A stretch of 64,000 bases of DNA from positions 62,001 through 126,000 of the forward strand of contig JAEYOW010000037.1 of the NCBI GenBank assembly GCA_023411375.1. Direction: 5' to 3'. Positions 15,605 to 23,636 of this stretch are shown here, one piece after another. The first letter of the stretch is position 1; each line of letters begins with the position of its first letter. The notes beneath the pieces are model-generated. The model had not been told where the DNA came from. It saw nothing but the letters and a program-made list of their open reading frames with translations, and ran no database searches. Origin of the DNA: Bacillota bacterium. GTDB taxonomy: Bacteria > Bacillota > Clostridia > Christensenellales > Aristaeellaceae. Position numbers and translations under genes: made by a program.

Positions 15605-16894
15605 TCAGCTATGCGCCAATTCAATGTAGTACCGGCTGTCCTGAAATACGCCGCCGCTGTTTGCGTAGAACGCGTCATCCAGATCAAACACACCGCCGGA
15701 CTGCCGCGTCCAGCCCGCGCCGGCCATGGGATGGTAGGACGACAGACGCTCCCAGTCCGTATAGTTCTGATGGCCGTTGGATTCAAACACGCCAATCTTC
15801 AGGCCGGGCAACGGTTCCAGCCGCGCGGCGACGCTCTTGTTCCAGTCCACCATCAGGGGATTTACCGTCAAGTCCGCGCAAAAGCAGGGAACGCCGCGCC
15901 GCTTTGCCTCAGCCGCGACGGCAAGGCTCATGGAAAGCGTTTTGGCGATTGGCTTTAGCGCCATCGCGCTATAGCCAAGCTCCATCAGCTCCACGGCGTC
16001 CTCAACGCTGTGAGCGCTTTCGTCGGCCGCTACGCGCAGGGGAATATCACCCACGTCGATACCGCTTCCCTCCGGGAAAGGTTCCTCCAGAAGCGCCACC
16101 TGCTCCAGCGCGCCGATGTGCTCCAGATGCCTGACAAGGCGCATCAGGCGCTCCTTGCTGTCGTAACGGCCGTTGGCGTCCAGATAGTAGGCCACTTTGC
16201 CGTTTGCGGTATAAGGCGTGGAGCAATCCTTCAGCAGCCCATGCAGCTGGGTCATGCGCTCCATGTCCCATGCGAGCATCTTTTCGGGGTCTCCATCCTT
16301 GTCCGGGTCGGAGCCGATTTTAATTTTAAGGAAAAATGCTCCGTCCTCATACAGCCGCTTTACCTGCTCCAGCGTAAGCCCGTAGGTAATCAGCGGAATC
16401 CCCGCAATTTTACGTTGACGGCAGCAAAGCGCTTCCTTCATTTGCGCGGGCAGCATGTCGTCAAAGCCGCCAAGTCCGTTCAGGCGCACGTACATTTGCC
16501 AAAGCGCAAAATCAACGGAGACAAGCGCGTTGAGCGCAAAGGTCATGCGCAGCTTCGGATTGCCCGTAATCTGCCTTCCGTAGTCCAATACCCTAGGCAA
16601 AAGCTGGTCCAACGCCTCCGCCGGGGTATCAAAGCGCATATCCCTAAGCAGGTTGACGGCATGACGCGTCATCAGGAACATTGCGGAATTGCCGCCGCAC
16701 GCGCCAAGCTTTTCAAACACAGACGCATCCGACCAGACAACGCTTTGTACGCCTACGCCATAGCTCTGCGCGCCGCCTTCCTCCTCAAGGTAACAGGCAA
16801 CCTGCCAGATATCGTTAACGTACTTACCCTTGAAGCCAAAGGGCGCCGCCATTTTCTCGGATACGAAGGCGGCTCCTCCATCCACAATTCTCAT
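15605..16894 (-). CDS. Enolase-superfamily (mandelate racemase/MLE type) acid-sugar dehydratase or racemase
   Basis: A 429-residue member of the enolase superfamily. The barrel carries KIKIG with lysines at 190 and 192, the metal ligands in YLDANGRY (D239), LLEEPF (E270) and AADES (D291/E292), and a lysine in MALKP (314). Lysine rather than histidine at the last position recalls the MLE branch and some dehydratases. Start 16894 is used because AGGAG lies 7 nt before it and the previous gene stops one base upstream. Family members abstract the alpha proton of a carboxylate. In this locus, dehydration of an aldonic acid before the DapA-type aldolase is a reasonable guess. Confidence 0.85.
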   Translation of the reverse strand: MRIVDGGAAFVSEKMAAPFGFKGKYVNDIWQVACYLEEEGGAQSYGVGVQSVVWSDASVFEKLGACGGNSAMFLMTRHAVNLLRDMRFDTPAEALDQLLPRVLDYGRQITGNPKLRMTFALNALVSVDFALWQMYVRLNGLGGFDDMLPAQMKEALCCRQRKIAGIPLITYGLTLEQVKRLYEDGAFFLKIKIGSDPDKDGDPEKMLAWDMERMTQLHGLLKDCSTPYTANGKVAYYLDANGRYDSKERLMRLVRHLEHIGALEQVALLEEPFPEGSGIDVGDIPLRVAADESAHSVEDAVELMELGYSAMALKPIAKTLSMSLAVAAEAKRRGVPCFCADLTVNPLMVDWNKSVAARLEPLPGLKIGVFESNGHQNYTDWERLSSYHPMAGAGWTRQSGGVFDLDDAFYANSGGVFQDSRYYIELAHS

Positions 16895-16895
16895 T

Positions 16896-17849
16896 TCAGC
16901 TCTCCTGCCCTTCCATGCGCCCCGGTTCCTGCCGGTGGCGAAGCGATCTCGCAAAATAATCATCCAAAGGCTCTATGTCAAATTCCCGCACGACATCCCA
17001 GGCGGAGAATTCATCGGTTTCCGATGTAAGCAAAACCGGGGCGAGAAACCCGGGGTCTTGTATTTGAATGCTGGTTCCGTACTTCGCCTTGGCCGCATCC
17101 AGCTTGGGCCAGTTGAAATCCAGATGAACGGGTACGTAATCCAGGTTGATATCGGCCGTCATATAGGGAAAATAATTGGTCGAGTGCTTGAGCAGCTCGC
17201 CCAGCGGACTAAACATCTGGCATCCGATGCCGGCAACCGCGCTCACCAGATAGCTGCGGCAGGAATAGGCCCAGACAGGCTGCATCAGCCCGCCATGGTA
17301 CATGGAACTGAACACCATCAGTTCCGGCTTTTGCTCCGCGTAACGCAGGCGAAGCTGATCAAAGTTTAAATCAAAGCAAATGGCGTTGCCCACTTTGCCA
17401 AACGCTGTTTGAATCAAATCGGCGCGCGTGCCGTAGCGCACGCCCAGCTCCTCATTTTCGGTGATTACAAGGTGGTTTTTATGATATTCGCCGGCCACCT
17501 GCCCATGCGGGTCGAGATAGCGAACCATATTGCGAAGTTCGCCGTCCTCCGCGCGCGCATAGCTGGAATAGGCGATATAGACGTGACGGCTGGCGGCAAT
17601 CCGCGCGAGCGCGTCCTGCACCCTCGTACCGCGCTCCTCCAGGAAATCGAGCTTTTGCCGTGGCGTCAAGCTATTGGAAAGGTCGCAGCATTCCGGAAGC
17701 ACAATCAAATCAGGCTGATCCGGCAGCACCTTCTCAAGGCTATATTCCCAAAACCGTATGACCTCCGCGACGCACGCACCGTATCCCCCCGCCAGCTCGG
17801 GAACCGGAGGCGGACAGGACATCGCGCTGACACGAACCATTCTGGACAT
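16896..17849 (-). CDS. Nitrilase-superfamily carbon-nitrogen hydrolase
   Basis: A 317-residue amidohydrolase with the Glu-Lys-Cys triad: E53 in LIVLPECCD, K124 in EYHKNHLV and C158 in NAICFDLNF. Members hydrolyse amides, carbamoyl groups or nitriles in the cytoplasm. The substrate is unknown; an amide or N-acyl group on the imported compound would fit its place between the binding protein and the dehydratase. The start at 17849 follows GGAGG by 8 nt. An 82-bp gap with a strong GC hairpin separates it from the binding-protein gene. One nucleotide separates its stop from the next start. Confidence 0.88.
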   Translation of the reverse strand: MSRMVRVSAMSCPPPVPELAGGYGACVAEVIRFWEYSLEKVLPDQPDLIVLPECCDLSNSLTPRQKLDFLEERGTRVQDALARIAASRHVYIAYSSYARAEDGELRNMVRYLDPHGQVAGEYHKNHLVITENEELGVRYGTRADLIQTAFGKVGNAICFDLNFDQLRLRYAEQKPELMVFSSMYHGGLMQPVWAYSCRSYLVSAVAGIGCQMFSPLGELLKHSTNYFPYMTADINLDYVPVHLDFNWPKLDAAKAKYGTSIQIQDPGFLAPVLLTSETDEFSAWDVVREFDIEPLDDYFARSLRHRQEPGRMEGQES

Positions 17850-17876
17850 ACATTTATCCTCCAAACTGCCGGTATT

Positions 17877-17911
17877 GCGGCCGCCCCGTCCTGTTAAGGC
17901 GGGACGGCCGC
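17877..17911 (-). other. Strong GC-rich hairpin after the second binding-protein gene
   Basis: GCGGCCG at 17877 pairs with CGGCCGC ending at 17911, with most of the inner bases also paired (about 12 of 14 positions). No T-run follows on the minus strand. It probably stabilises the binding-protein message and damps expression of the downstream enzymes. Confidence 0.6.
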
Positions 17912-17931
17912 ATGTAGTATTCAGGTTCGAG

Positions 17932-19194
17932 TTACTTTCCGGCGTTTTCCAGCTCGGCGATAAGCTTTTCAATATCCGCCTTAAGCTGCTTCACGCCATC
18001 CTCGACGCTCACGCTGCCTTCCGCCATGGCCTGCAGGTTGGGGCGGTAGGCGGACTGCATGGTGCGGGCGCAGGCATGGTTGACCTCGCCGCGTACGCAG
18101 CCCAGGCTGTTAAGCACAATATCGAAGCCCTTAACGTCGGCGTTGGTATTAACCGCGTTGCTGCGGGGGGACACATACCCGGCGAAGTTGTTCCAGGCGG
18201 CGCTGTTTTCATCGTTGGTGAAGAACTCCAGCCACTTCACAGCCGCCTCAGGATTCTTGCAATTACGGGACACGCTGAAGCTGGCAGCGGTGGACATGGT
18301 ATAGGCGCCGGCGTCTCCAGAAAGCACAGGACCGGCCGCCCAGTTGAAGGTCAGGTTGGGAGTATAGCGCAGCAGCATACCGGAACCGCCGGCGGGCAGG
18401 AAGGTCGCAACGCGCTGCTCCGCAAAGGCGGGGCCGTCGTCGAATACGCTAAGCGAGTCGGCGGGCGTGTAGCCCTTCTGGTACCAGGAAACGATGCGGT
18501 TGAGCACCTTCATACCGGCCGCGTCGTCCACGGTAACGGTACCATCCTCCAGCACCATATCGCAGCCCTCGCTGAAGAACATGGCATAGCTGTAATCGCT
18601 TACGGGGCCGTAGGAGTAGTTGAAGTAGGTTCCGTACATGCCGGCTTCCTTCAGCTTACCGAGCAAAGCGTCGTACTCGTCCCAGGTGGTGGGGATATCT
18701 TCTTCGGTGAGGCCGGCCTTGGCCATCATATCCAGGTTATACAGCGGCACGCCGATATCCACCAGGCAGGGCAGACCGTACAGCTTGCCGTCGATCATCG
18801 CGCCGTTTTTCAGCAAATCCTGATTGAAGCCCGCAAGATGCTCCTCGCTTACATACTCATCCAGCGGAAGGAGTACGTCATAGGTCTGGAAAAGCTTCAT
18901 GATATCGGGGTTCATGTACATGCAGTCCGGGCCCTGGCCCGCGCCGAAGGCGGTAAGCATCTTGGTTTCGCGGTTATCCCACGGAACCATTTCGATATTG
19001 ACCTTTATATCGGGGTTCTGTTCCGTGAAGGCGGCGGAGATGGAATCATACATCGCGCGTTCCTCCGCGGCTCTTTCATCGCCACCCAGCGGGAAAATCC
19101 ACATGGTGATTTCCACGGCCTCGGCAGACGCCGAAACCGCGAACAGGGACATAAGCAGCATAGCGGTCATCAGAATGGACAGAAACTTTTTCAT
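17932..19194 (-). CDS. Extracellular sugar-binding protein of an ABC transporter
   Basis: A 420-residue protein. The signal peptide MKKFLSILMTAMLLMSLF ends in SASA-EA near residue 24 and lacks a lipobox cysteine. The mature N terminus VEITMWIFPLGGDERAAEE matches the TxW strand of CUT1 binding proteins. TEQNPDIKVNIEMVPWDNRETKM, AAVKWLEFFTNDEN and GYVSPRSNAV are further family marks. ATG 19194 has AGGAG 8 nt before it; a longer frame from 19212 lacks a site. It works with the permeases at 19335-21089 and resembles the protein at 6954-8207 in layout, so the two transporters may take up related substrates. Confidence 0.92.
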   Translation of the reverse strand: MKKFLSILMTAMLLMSLFAVSASAEAVEITMWIFPLGGDERAAEERAMYDSISAAFTEQNPDIKVNIEMVPWDNRETKMLTAFGAGQGPDCMYMNPDIMKLFQTYDVLLPLDEYVSEEHLAGFNQDLLKNGAMIDGKLYGLPCLVDIGVPLYNLDMMAKAGLTEEDIPTTWDEYDALLGKLKEAGMYGTYFNYSYGPVSDYSYAMFFSEGCDMVLEDGTVTVDDAAGMKVLNRIVSWYQKGYTPADSLSVFDDGPAFAEQRVATFLPAGGSGMLLRYTPNLTFNWAAGPVLSGDAGAYTMSTAASFSVSRNCKNPEAAVKWLEFFTNDENSAAWNNFAGYVSPRSNAVNTNADVKGFDIVLNSLGCVRGEVNHACARTMQSAYRPNLQAMAEGSVSVEDGVKQLKADIEKLIAELENAGK

Positions 19195-19334
19195 GATTTT
19201 TGCTCCTTTCAAAATATGTCGTATTTTACCGGTTACAAAGGGTTATCATCCAAAGAAGCGCCTCTCACCTCCATCAGTTTATTTCTATGATTAGTAATTG
19301 CATTTCGCATCCGCGCCGGTGGCGGGATTGCGTT

Positions 19335-20159
19335 TCAGCCCTTGACGCCGCCTGCCACAATGCCATCGACAAAGTACTTCTGCAGGCTCAGGTACACGAT
19401 TACAATGGGGATGCTCGTCACAACGCCGGCGGTCATCTGCATGGTGAAGCTCGGGGTTCGCTGGTTCATGGTAGCCAGGCCGACAATCAGGTTGTACATA
19501 TCCTCGGAGGTGGTAAAGATCAGCGGACCCATAAAGTTGTTCCAGTTATTCATGAAGGAAAAGATCGCCACCGTGCTTAGCGCCGGCACGCTGAGGGGCA
19601 GAATGATCTCAAAGAAGATTCTCCATTCCCCGGCGCTGTCGATCTTCGCGGCCTCAAGCAGTGAATCCGGGATGGTAACGATGTTTTGCTTCATCATGAA
19701 CATATAGATGACCGTCCAAAGCCCGGGAACCAGAAACACCACATATTGGTTGATCCAGTTATAGTAGTTGTAGACCAGGTAGTTGGATACGATGGTCGCC
19801 TGATAAGGAATCATCAGGGCGATCATAAAATACCAGAAAACAACGTTTTTGCCCCTGAACTTCTTTTTAGCGAAGATATAGCCCAGCAGCGCGGCCAAAA
19901 TAACGCCCGTGATGGTGGGAATGACGCTGATGACCAGCGAGTTCCAAATCCAGCGCATCATGCTTGAGCCCATCTGAAAGATGGAGACGTAGTTTTTGAG
20001 CGTATACGATGTAGGAATCCAACTGGTAAGCGAAACGCTGTACCTGTTCTGCGCATCGAACGACCCCAGCAGCATCGCCAGAAACGGAAACAGCGTAACC
20101 ACGGCAATGCTGATTGAAACGAGATAGTACAGAATCCTTCGAACCGTTCTTGCCTTCAC
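19335..20159 (-). CDS. Carbohydrate ABC transporter permease, MalG type
   Basis: A 274-residue permease with about six membrane segments, the first at residues 8-30 (ILYYLVSISIAVVTLFPFLA). The EAA loop is LLEAAKIDSAGEWRIFFEI, followed by LPLSVP. The C terminus VDGIVAGGVKG is typical of the group. It starts with GTG at 20159, with GGAGGG 7 nt upstream. It is the second gene of the operon and probably pairs with the MalF-type protein upstream. No ATPase gene is present nearby. Confidence 0.92.
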   Translation of the reverse strand: MKARTVRRILYYLVSISIAVVTLFPFLAMLLGSFDAQNRYSVSLTSWIPTSYTLKNYVSIFQMGSSMMRWIWNSLVISVIPTITGVILAALLGYIFAKKKFRGKNVVFWYFMIALMIPYQATIVSNYLVYNYYNWINQYVVFLVPGLWTVIYMFMMKQNIVTIPDSLLEAAKIDSAGEWRIFFEIILPLSVPALSTVAIFSFMNNWNNFMGPLIFTTSEDMYNLIVGLATMNQRTPSFTMQMTAGVVTSIPIVIVYLSLQKYFVDGIVAGGVKG

Positions 20160-20180
20160 TTGGCAACCCTCCTTCCCGCG

Positions 20181-21089
20181 TTATTCATAATCCTCCGTTT
20201 TAATGCCAAAGTACTGGAATACCGAAATAATTAAGATCAGGATGAAAAGCAGAAAGGCGATTGTGCTGCCGTACCCCATCTGCATATGGAAAAAGCTGGT
20301 TCTATACACCTTCATTACAAGCGATTCAACCACATTCATGGGGCCGCCGCTGCCCTTGAATAGCACATAAATAGAATCGAACACCTTGAGCGCGTTGGAG
20401 GTGGTGATGATCAGCACATAGGCCGTCATCGGCTTTAACAAAGGGAGCGTGACATGGAAGAACGCGCGCACCGGGGTACAGCCGTCAATCTTAGCCGCCT
20501 CCAGCAAATCGCCCGACACTCCCTTAAGCCCTGCGTAAAAATAAACCATTGCCGTACCTGTGCTTTGGAAAATGCCCAACAGCACGGCAGTGATAAGCGC
20601 CAGGTTTTTGCCGAACCAGAACTGCGGTTCGGCGCCGACCAGGGCGATCATCTGATTGATAACGCCGTCCGGCTCAGCGGAAAAAAACCATTTCCAGATG
20701 CTGGCCACCACAACCGCCGAGGTAATCACGGGGAAAAAGTAGATCGTTTTCAGCGCGCCGGTTCCCTTCATTTTGGCGTTAACGATCAGGGCCAGGCCAA
20801 GGCCGATTACCACCGTGGGGATAACGCTCAGCAGCGTATAGTTGATGGATACCTTCAGGGAGTTCCAAACCTCCGGATCGCCCAGCATGCGCGTCCAGTT
20901 GTCCAGACCAATGAAGGTTGTTGATCCCAAAAGGCTCCAGTCGTAAAAGGTGAGCACAAAGCTCATTACCATAGGGATGACGGACGTCGCCGTATACTGA
21001 ATCAGGATGGGGATCAGCACGATCCACACAAATCCAAGCGATTTAAACCGCTCTGTTCGTACCGAGCTATGCTTCAAGCCTCTCTGCAC
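20181..21089 (-). CDS. Sugar ABC transporter permease, MalF type
   Basis: The first gene of the 21.1-8.5 kb operon: 302 residues if translation begins at GTG 21089, which has AGGAG 8 nt before it. ATG 21110 in the same frame has only a weak site and would add seven residues. Six membrane segments are expected (first FVWIVLIPILIQYTATSVI). The EAA loop is LLEAAKIDGCTPVRAFFHV, followed by LPLLKP. It forms the channel with the MalG-type protein encoded next. An upstream LacI-type site (21188-21200) suggests control together with the divergent regulator operon. Confidence 0.9.
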   Translation of the reverse strand: MQRGLKHSSVRTERFKSLGFVWIVLIPILIQYTATSVIPMVMSFVLTFYDWSLLGSTTFIGLDNWTRMLGDPEVWNSLKVSINYTLLSVIPTVVIGLGLALIVNAKMKGTGALKTIYFFPVITSAVVVASIWKWFFSAEPDGVINQMIALVGAEPQFWFGKNLALITAVLLGIFQSTGTAMVYFYAGLKGVSGDLLEAAKIDGCTPVRAFFHVTLPLLKPMTAYVLIITTSNALKVFDSIYVLFKGSGGPMNVVESLVMKVYRTSFFHMQMGYGSTIAFLLFILILIISVFQYFGIKTEDYE

Positions 21090-21146
21090 AGTGATCACTC
21101 CTTTTTTCATTCGTTCCCCGTCGGCCTTTCATTCTTTTGTAAGGAC

Positions 21147-21152
21147 AGTATA
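21147..21152 (-). promoter_or_regulatory. Likely -10 element of the 21.1-8.5 kb operon
   Basis: TATACT on the minus strand lies about 58 bp upstream of the start codon. No good -35 hexamer is found 17 bp further up, so an activator, perhaps the AraC protein at 22758, may be needed. Confidence 0.5.
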
Positions 21153-21187
21153 GCATCATCCGTTCCATGTGTATTTACACAATTTCT

Positions 21188-21200
21188 TGAAACGTTTGCA
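21188..21200. promoter_or_regulatory. LacI-family-type operator
   Basis: TGAAACGTTTGCA is a near-palindrome centred on the CG step typical of LacI-family and CcpA sites. It lies about 36 bp upstream of the -10 element of the permease operon and is close to, but not a full match for, the catabolite-repression cre consensus. Confidence 0.45.
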
Positions 21201-21423
21201 CATAATTATGATTGTTTTCTGTCCATTTTCTATTTACGAAATCCTATATTTTGTTGTATAAGGCAATACTTCTTCCATAATTATCATTTTTTTGTGCGAA
21301 TAATTCTTGCGCCGACGAACTGGGACAAGATATAGTTTCGATTCACAGTAATCGTTTTCCTTCATCATTATAAAACAATCATATACGCCTGTTTTTAAGA
21401 GGCGCTTTCACAACTCTAAAGAC
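21201..21423. other. AT-rich intergenic stretch without genes
   Basis: Apart from the promoter elements to its left and the terminator to its right, no coding frame, RNA or repeat is seen here. Confidence 0.5.
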
Positions 21424-21470
21424 AAAAACAAAACAGCCTTCACGCTCTGCGGTACGGTGCGTGAAGGCTG
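21424..21470 (-). terminator. Terminator of the 2-hydroxyacid dehydrogenase gene
   Basis: CAGCCTTCACGC (21434-21445) pairs perfectly with 21459-21470. Read leftward it is followed by TTTTGTTTTTG, 12 bp after the stop codon. Confidence 0.85.
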
Positions 21471-21481
21471 CCGATTGTATT

Positions 21482-22474
21482 TTACGCCATATGCTTAAGC
21501 ATATCCTCCGTTACCTCGCCATCCACGGGCGCCCCCGCCGCGTAGGCCATAATCTGCTCCACAACGCCCTTGCCAATCCGGCCAAGGCCGTTATTGGTCA
21601 GCCCTGCCAGGTGGGGCGAAAAAATAACGTTGGGCAGGCCGCGCAGCGGATTGTCGGCCTCGGGCGGCTCCGGGTCGGTTACGTCGATACAGGCATATTG
21701 GAGCTTGCCCTTGGACATATGCTCATACAGGTCCTTCTCGTTAAGCAAGCTGCCCCTTGCCGTGTTGATGAGAATCGCGTTATCCTTCATTAGCGCCAGG
21801 GTTTCGGCACGGAACATGTGATTGGTTTCAGGGATGGACGGCGCATGGATGGATACGACGTCGGCCTGCTTTAAAAGAGGTTCCAGTTCCATTTTGACCG
21901 CGCCCATTTCCGCTGCCTTTGTAGCGTCCACATAGGGGTCGTACAAAAGTACCTCCACATCAAAATTCTGCATGAGCTTGATATAATGCCGCCCCGCAAA
22001 GCCGGCTCCGATCACGCCGATCTTAAGGTCAAAAAGCTCGCGAATCTGTCCAAAATGCTCGTTCCAACCGCCGTTTGCAATATCCCTGGATACCTGCCAT
22101 AGATTCTTCAGGGAGGCAATGGTCAAGCCAAGCGCCGTTTCCGCAACGCCGCGCCCCAAAACGCGCGCGTTTCCAGCCGTACGCATACCCAGACCGTATA
22201 GCTCGGGATCAAATACCGCCTTTACGCTGCCGCCGGCATGCGCCACAAACCCAAGCTTTGGCGATCCTGCTGTCAGCTCGCGGTTAAGCAGCGGACATCC
22301 CCAGGATGTGACCGCGATATCCGCATTTACCAAAAGGCGCTTAACCTCATCCGGCGTGGCGTCCTCCTCAGAGTCACGCGTAACCACCTCGCCAAGTCCG
22401 CGAAGCTTTTCCAACGCATCCGCCGTAAACATTTGCCGAAGGCGGATGGTATTTTGTAAAAAAACGATTTTCAT
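21482..22474 (-). CDS. D-isomer-specific 2-hydroxyacid dehydrogenase (phosphoglycerate dehydrogenase-like)
   Basis: A 330-residue NAD-dependent dehydrogenase. The Rossmann loop GVIGAGFAGRHYIKLM is near residue 150. Catalytic arginine, glutamate and histidine lie in NTARGSLL, DPEPPEADNPL and FSPHLAGLT. Members reduce or oxidise 2-keto acids to D-2-hydroxy acids; a keto product of sugar-acid breakdown is a likely substrate here. Start 22474 follows AAGGAAGG by 6 nt; longer starts lack spacing. It is transcribed alone, divergent from the AraC-LacI operon, with a TATACT -10 element at 22512-22517, and ends at a strong terminator. Confidence 0.88.
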   Translation of the reverse strand: MKIVFLQNTIRLRQMFTADALEKLRGLGEVVTRDSEEDATPDEVKRLLVNADIAVTSWGCPLLNRELTAGSPKLGFVAHAGGSVKAVFDPELYGLGMRTAGNARVLGRGVAETALGLTIASLKNLWQVSRDIANGGWNEHFGQIRELFDLKIGVIGAGFAGRHYIKLMQNFDVEVLLYDPYVDATKAAEMGAVKMELEPLLKQADVVSIHAPSIPETNHMFRAETLALMKDNAILINTARGSLLNEKDLYEHMSKGKLQYACIDVTDPEPPEADNPLRGLPNVIFSPHLAGLTNNGLGRIGKGVVEQIMAYAAGAPVDGEVTEDMLKHMA

Positions 22475-22664
22475 GATCATCCTTCCTTTCCAAAGCTTGC
22501 GCTTTGCTTTCAGTATAGAGGGTGGCGCATGCGCTGTATTTAGAAAATCGACTTCTGTTTTTGCAGTTTCTTTTCCTTGCATCCGCAAAATGAAAATTCA
22601 CAGCGATTTTCTATGCATTAATATTATTTTCTATATTTATTTACTGAAAATTATCTTTTTCATA

Positions 22665-22717
22665 TTGACATATATAAAAAGCAATGCTATGATTTTAATA
22701 TAGTAAACGTTATCTAT
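22665..22717 (+). promoter_or_regulatory. SigA promoter with overlapping palindromic operator for the AraC-LacI operon
   Basis: TTGACA (22665-22670) and TATGAT (22688-22693) are 17 bp apart. At the expected start of transcription lies ATAGTAAACGTTATCTAT (22700-22717), an 18-bp inverted repeat with the central CG of LacI-family operators. This is well placed for autorepression by the LacI protein encoded two genes downstream. Confidence 0.8.
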
Positions 22718-22757
22718 GCCCATTTGAATCCTGATGATAACTTTCGGGAGGGAGACT

Positions 22758-23615
22758 ATGGACGCTCGCACCATTTGGGTAGCGGATCATCAAACCGAAT
22801 CCGTAGCGGAACACGCTCACGATTACTATCAGTTGCTTTTTTGCCATACGTCCGGCGGCGTCATCCGTGCGCAGGGCGTCGACTATCCTGCGTTGGAAAA
22901 CCATTTGTTTCTGATCAAGCCCATGGTTCCGCACGCCTTTGTCTGCAGCGGACCGCTCAGGCTGATCGAGCTGAAATTTATGCTCGGGCCGGAGGACGCA
23001 AAGGAGCTTGGTCCGCTTTTAGATGGGCTTCCGGTCTGCTTTACCCTGCCGGAAAAAGACGCGGTTCGCTATATGCTTACCGGCATTGTGCGCGAGGGTT
23101 GCGGCAAAAAGCCCTTTTGTAACGCGCGCACCAACGCGCGGCTGCTTTTGTTTCTGACGCACTGTATCCAGGAAATTGTTGAGGTGCCGGCGGAAGAGCT
23201 TCAAACCGCCGATCTGTGTTCCTCCCCCATCGTTGTCTGGGAGCAGCGGGAGGAGGAGGATTTTCAACGTCTGCACTGCTATATCGAGGAAAATCTTGAA
23301 AAGCGGATCACCCTTCAGGATCTTTCTCAGGTGGTGCACTTTAACAAGGCGCATATTATCGAGGTTTTTAAAAACCTGATGGGAACCACGCCCGTGCAGT
23401 ACATCAACCGTATGCGCCTGCGCAAGGCCAAGGAGCTTTTAGCCACCACGGATAAGTCCATCACCGAAATTGCGATGACGGCGGGCTTTCAGAGTATTCA
23501 TTATTTCAGCCGTTACTTTAAGGAAAAAGAACGGATATCTCCCCTTTTGTACCGCGAACGCCATCAGCAGCGCGCCGCCGAGGATATTGGCGCAAGTTCC
23601 GCGCTGCGACAATAA
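22758..23615 (+). CDS. AraC-family transcriptional regulator
   Basis: A 285-residue regulator. An N-terminal cupin-like sensing domain (HAHDYYQLLFCHTSGG, then LIKPMVPHAFVCSGP) is followed by two helix-turn-helix units at about residues 175-275. These read ITLQDLSQVVHFNKAHIIEVFK and ITEIAMTAGFQSIHYFSRYFKE. Such cupin domains bind sugars or small acids. ATG 22758 is chosen because GGGAGGGAG lies just upstream. The next gene is a LacI repressor 21 bp away, so one operon encodes an activator and a repressor, probably for the divergent and neighbouring sugar genes. Confidence 0.9.
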   Translation: MDARTIWVADHQTESVAEHAHDYYQLLFCHTSGGVIRAQGVDYPALENHLFLIKPMVPHAFVCSGPLRLIELKFMLGPEDAKELGPLLDGLPVCFTLPEKDAVRYMLTGIVREGCGKKPFCNARTNARLLLFLTHCIQEIVEVPAEELQTADLCSSPIVVWEQREEEDFQRLHCYIEENLEKRITLQDLSQVVHFNKAHIIEVFKNLMGTTPVQYINRMRLRKAKELLATTDKSITEIAMTAGFQSIHYFSRYFKEKERISPLLYRERHQQRAAEDIGASSALRQ

Positions 23616-23636
23616 AATCAAAGGAGGAACTTCTCC

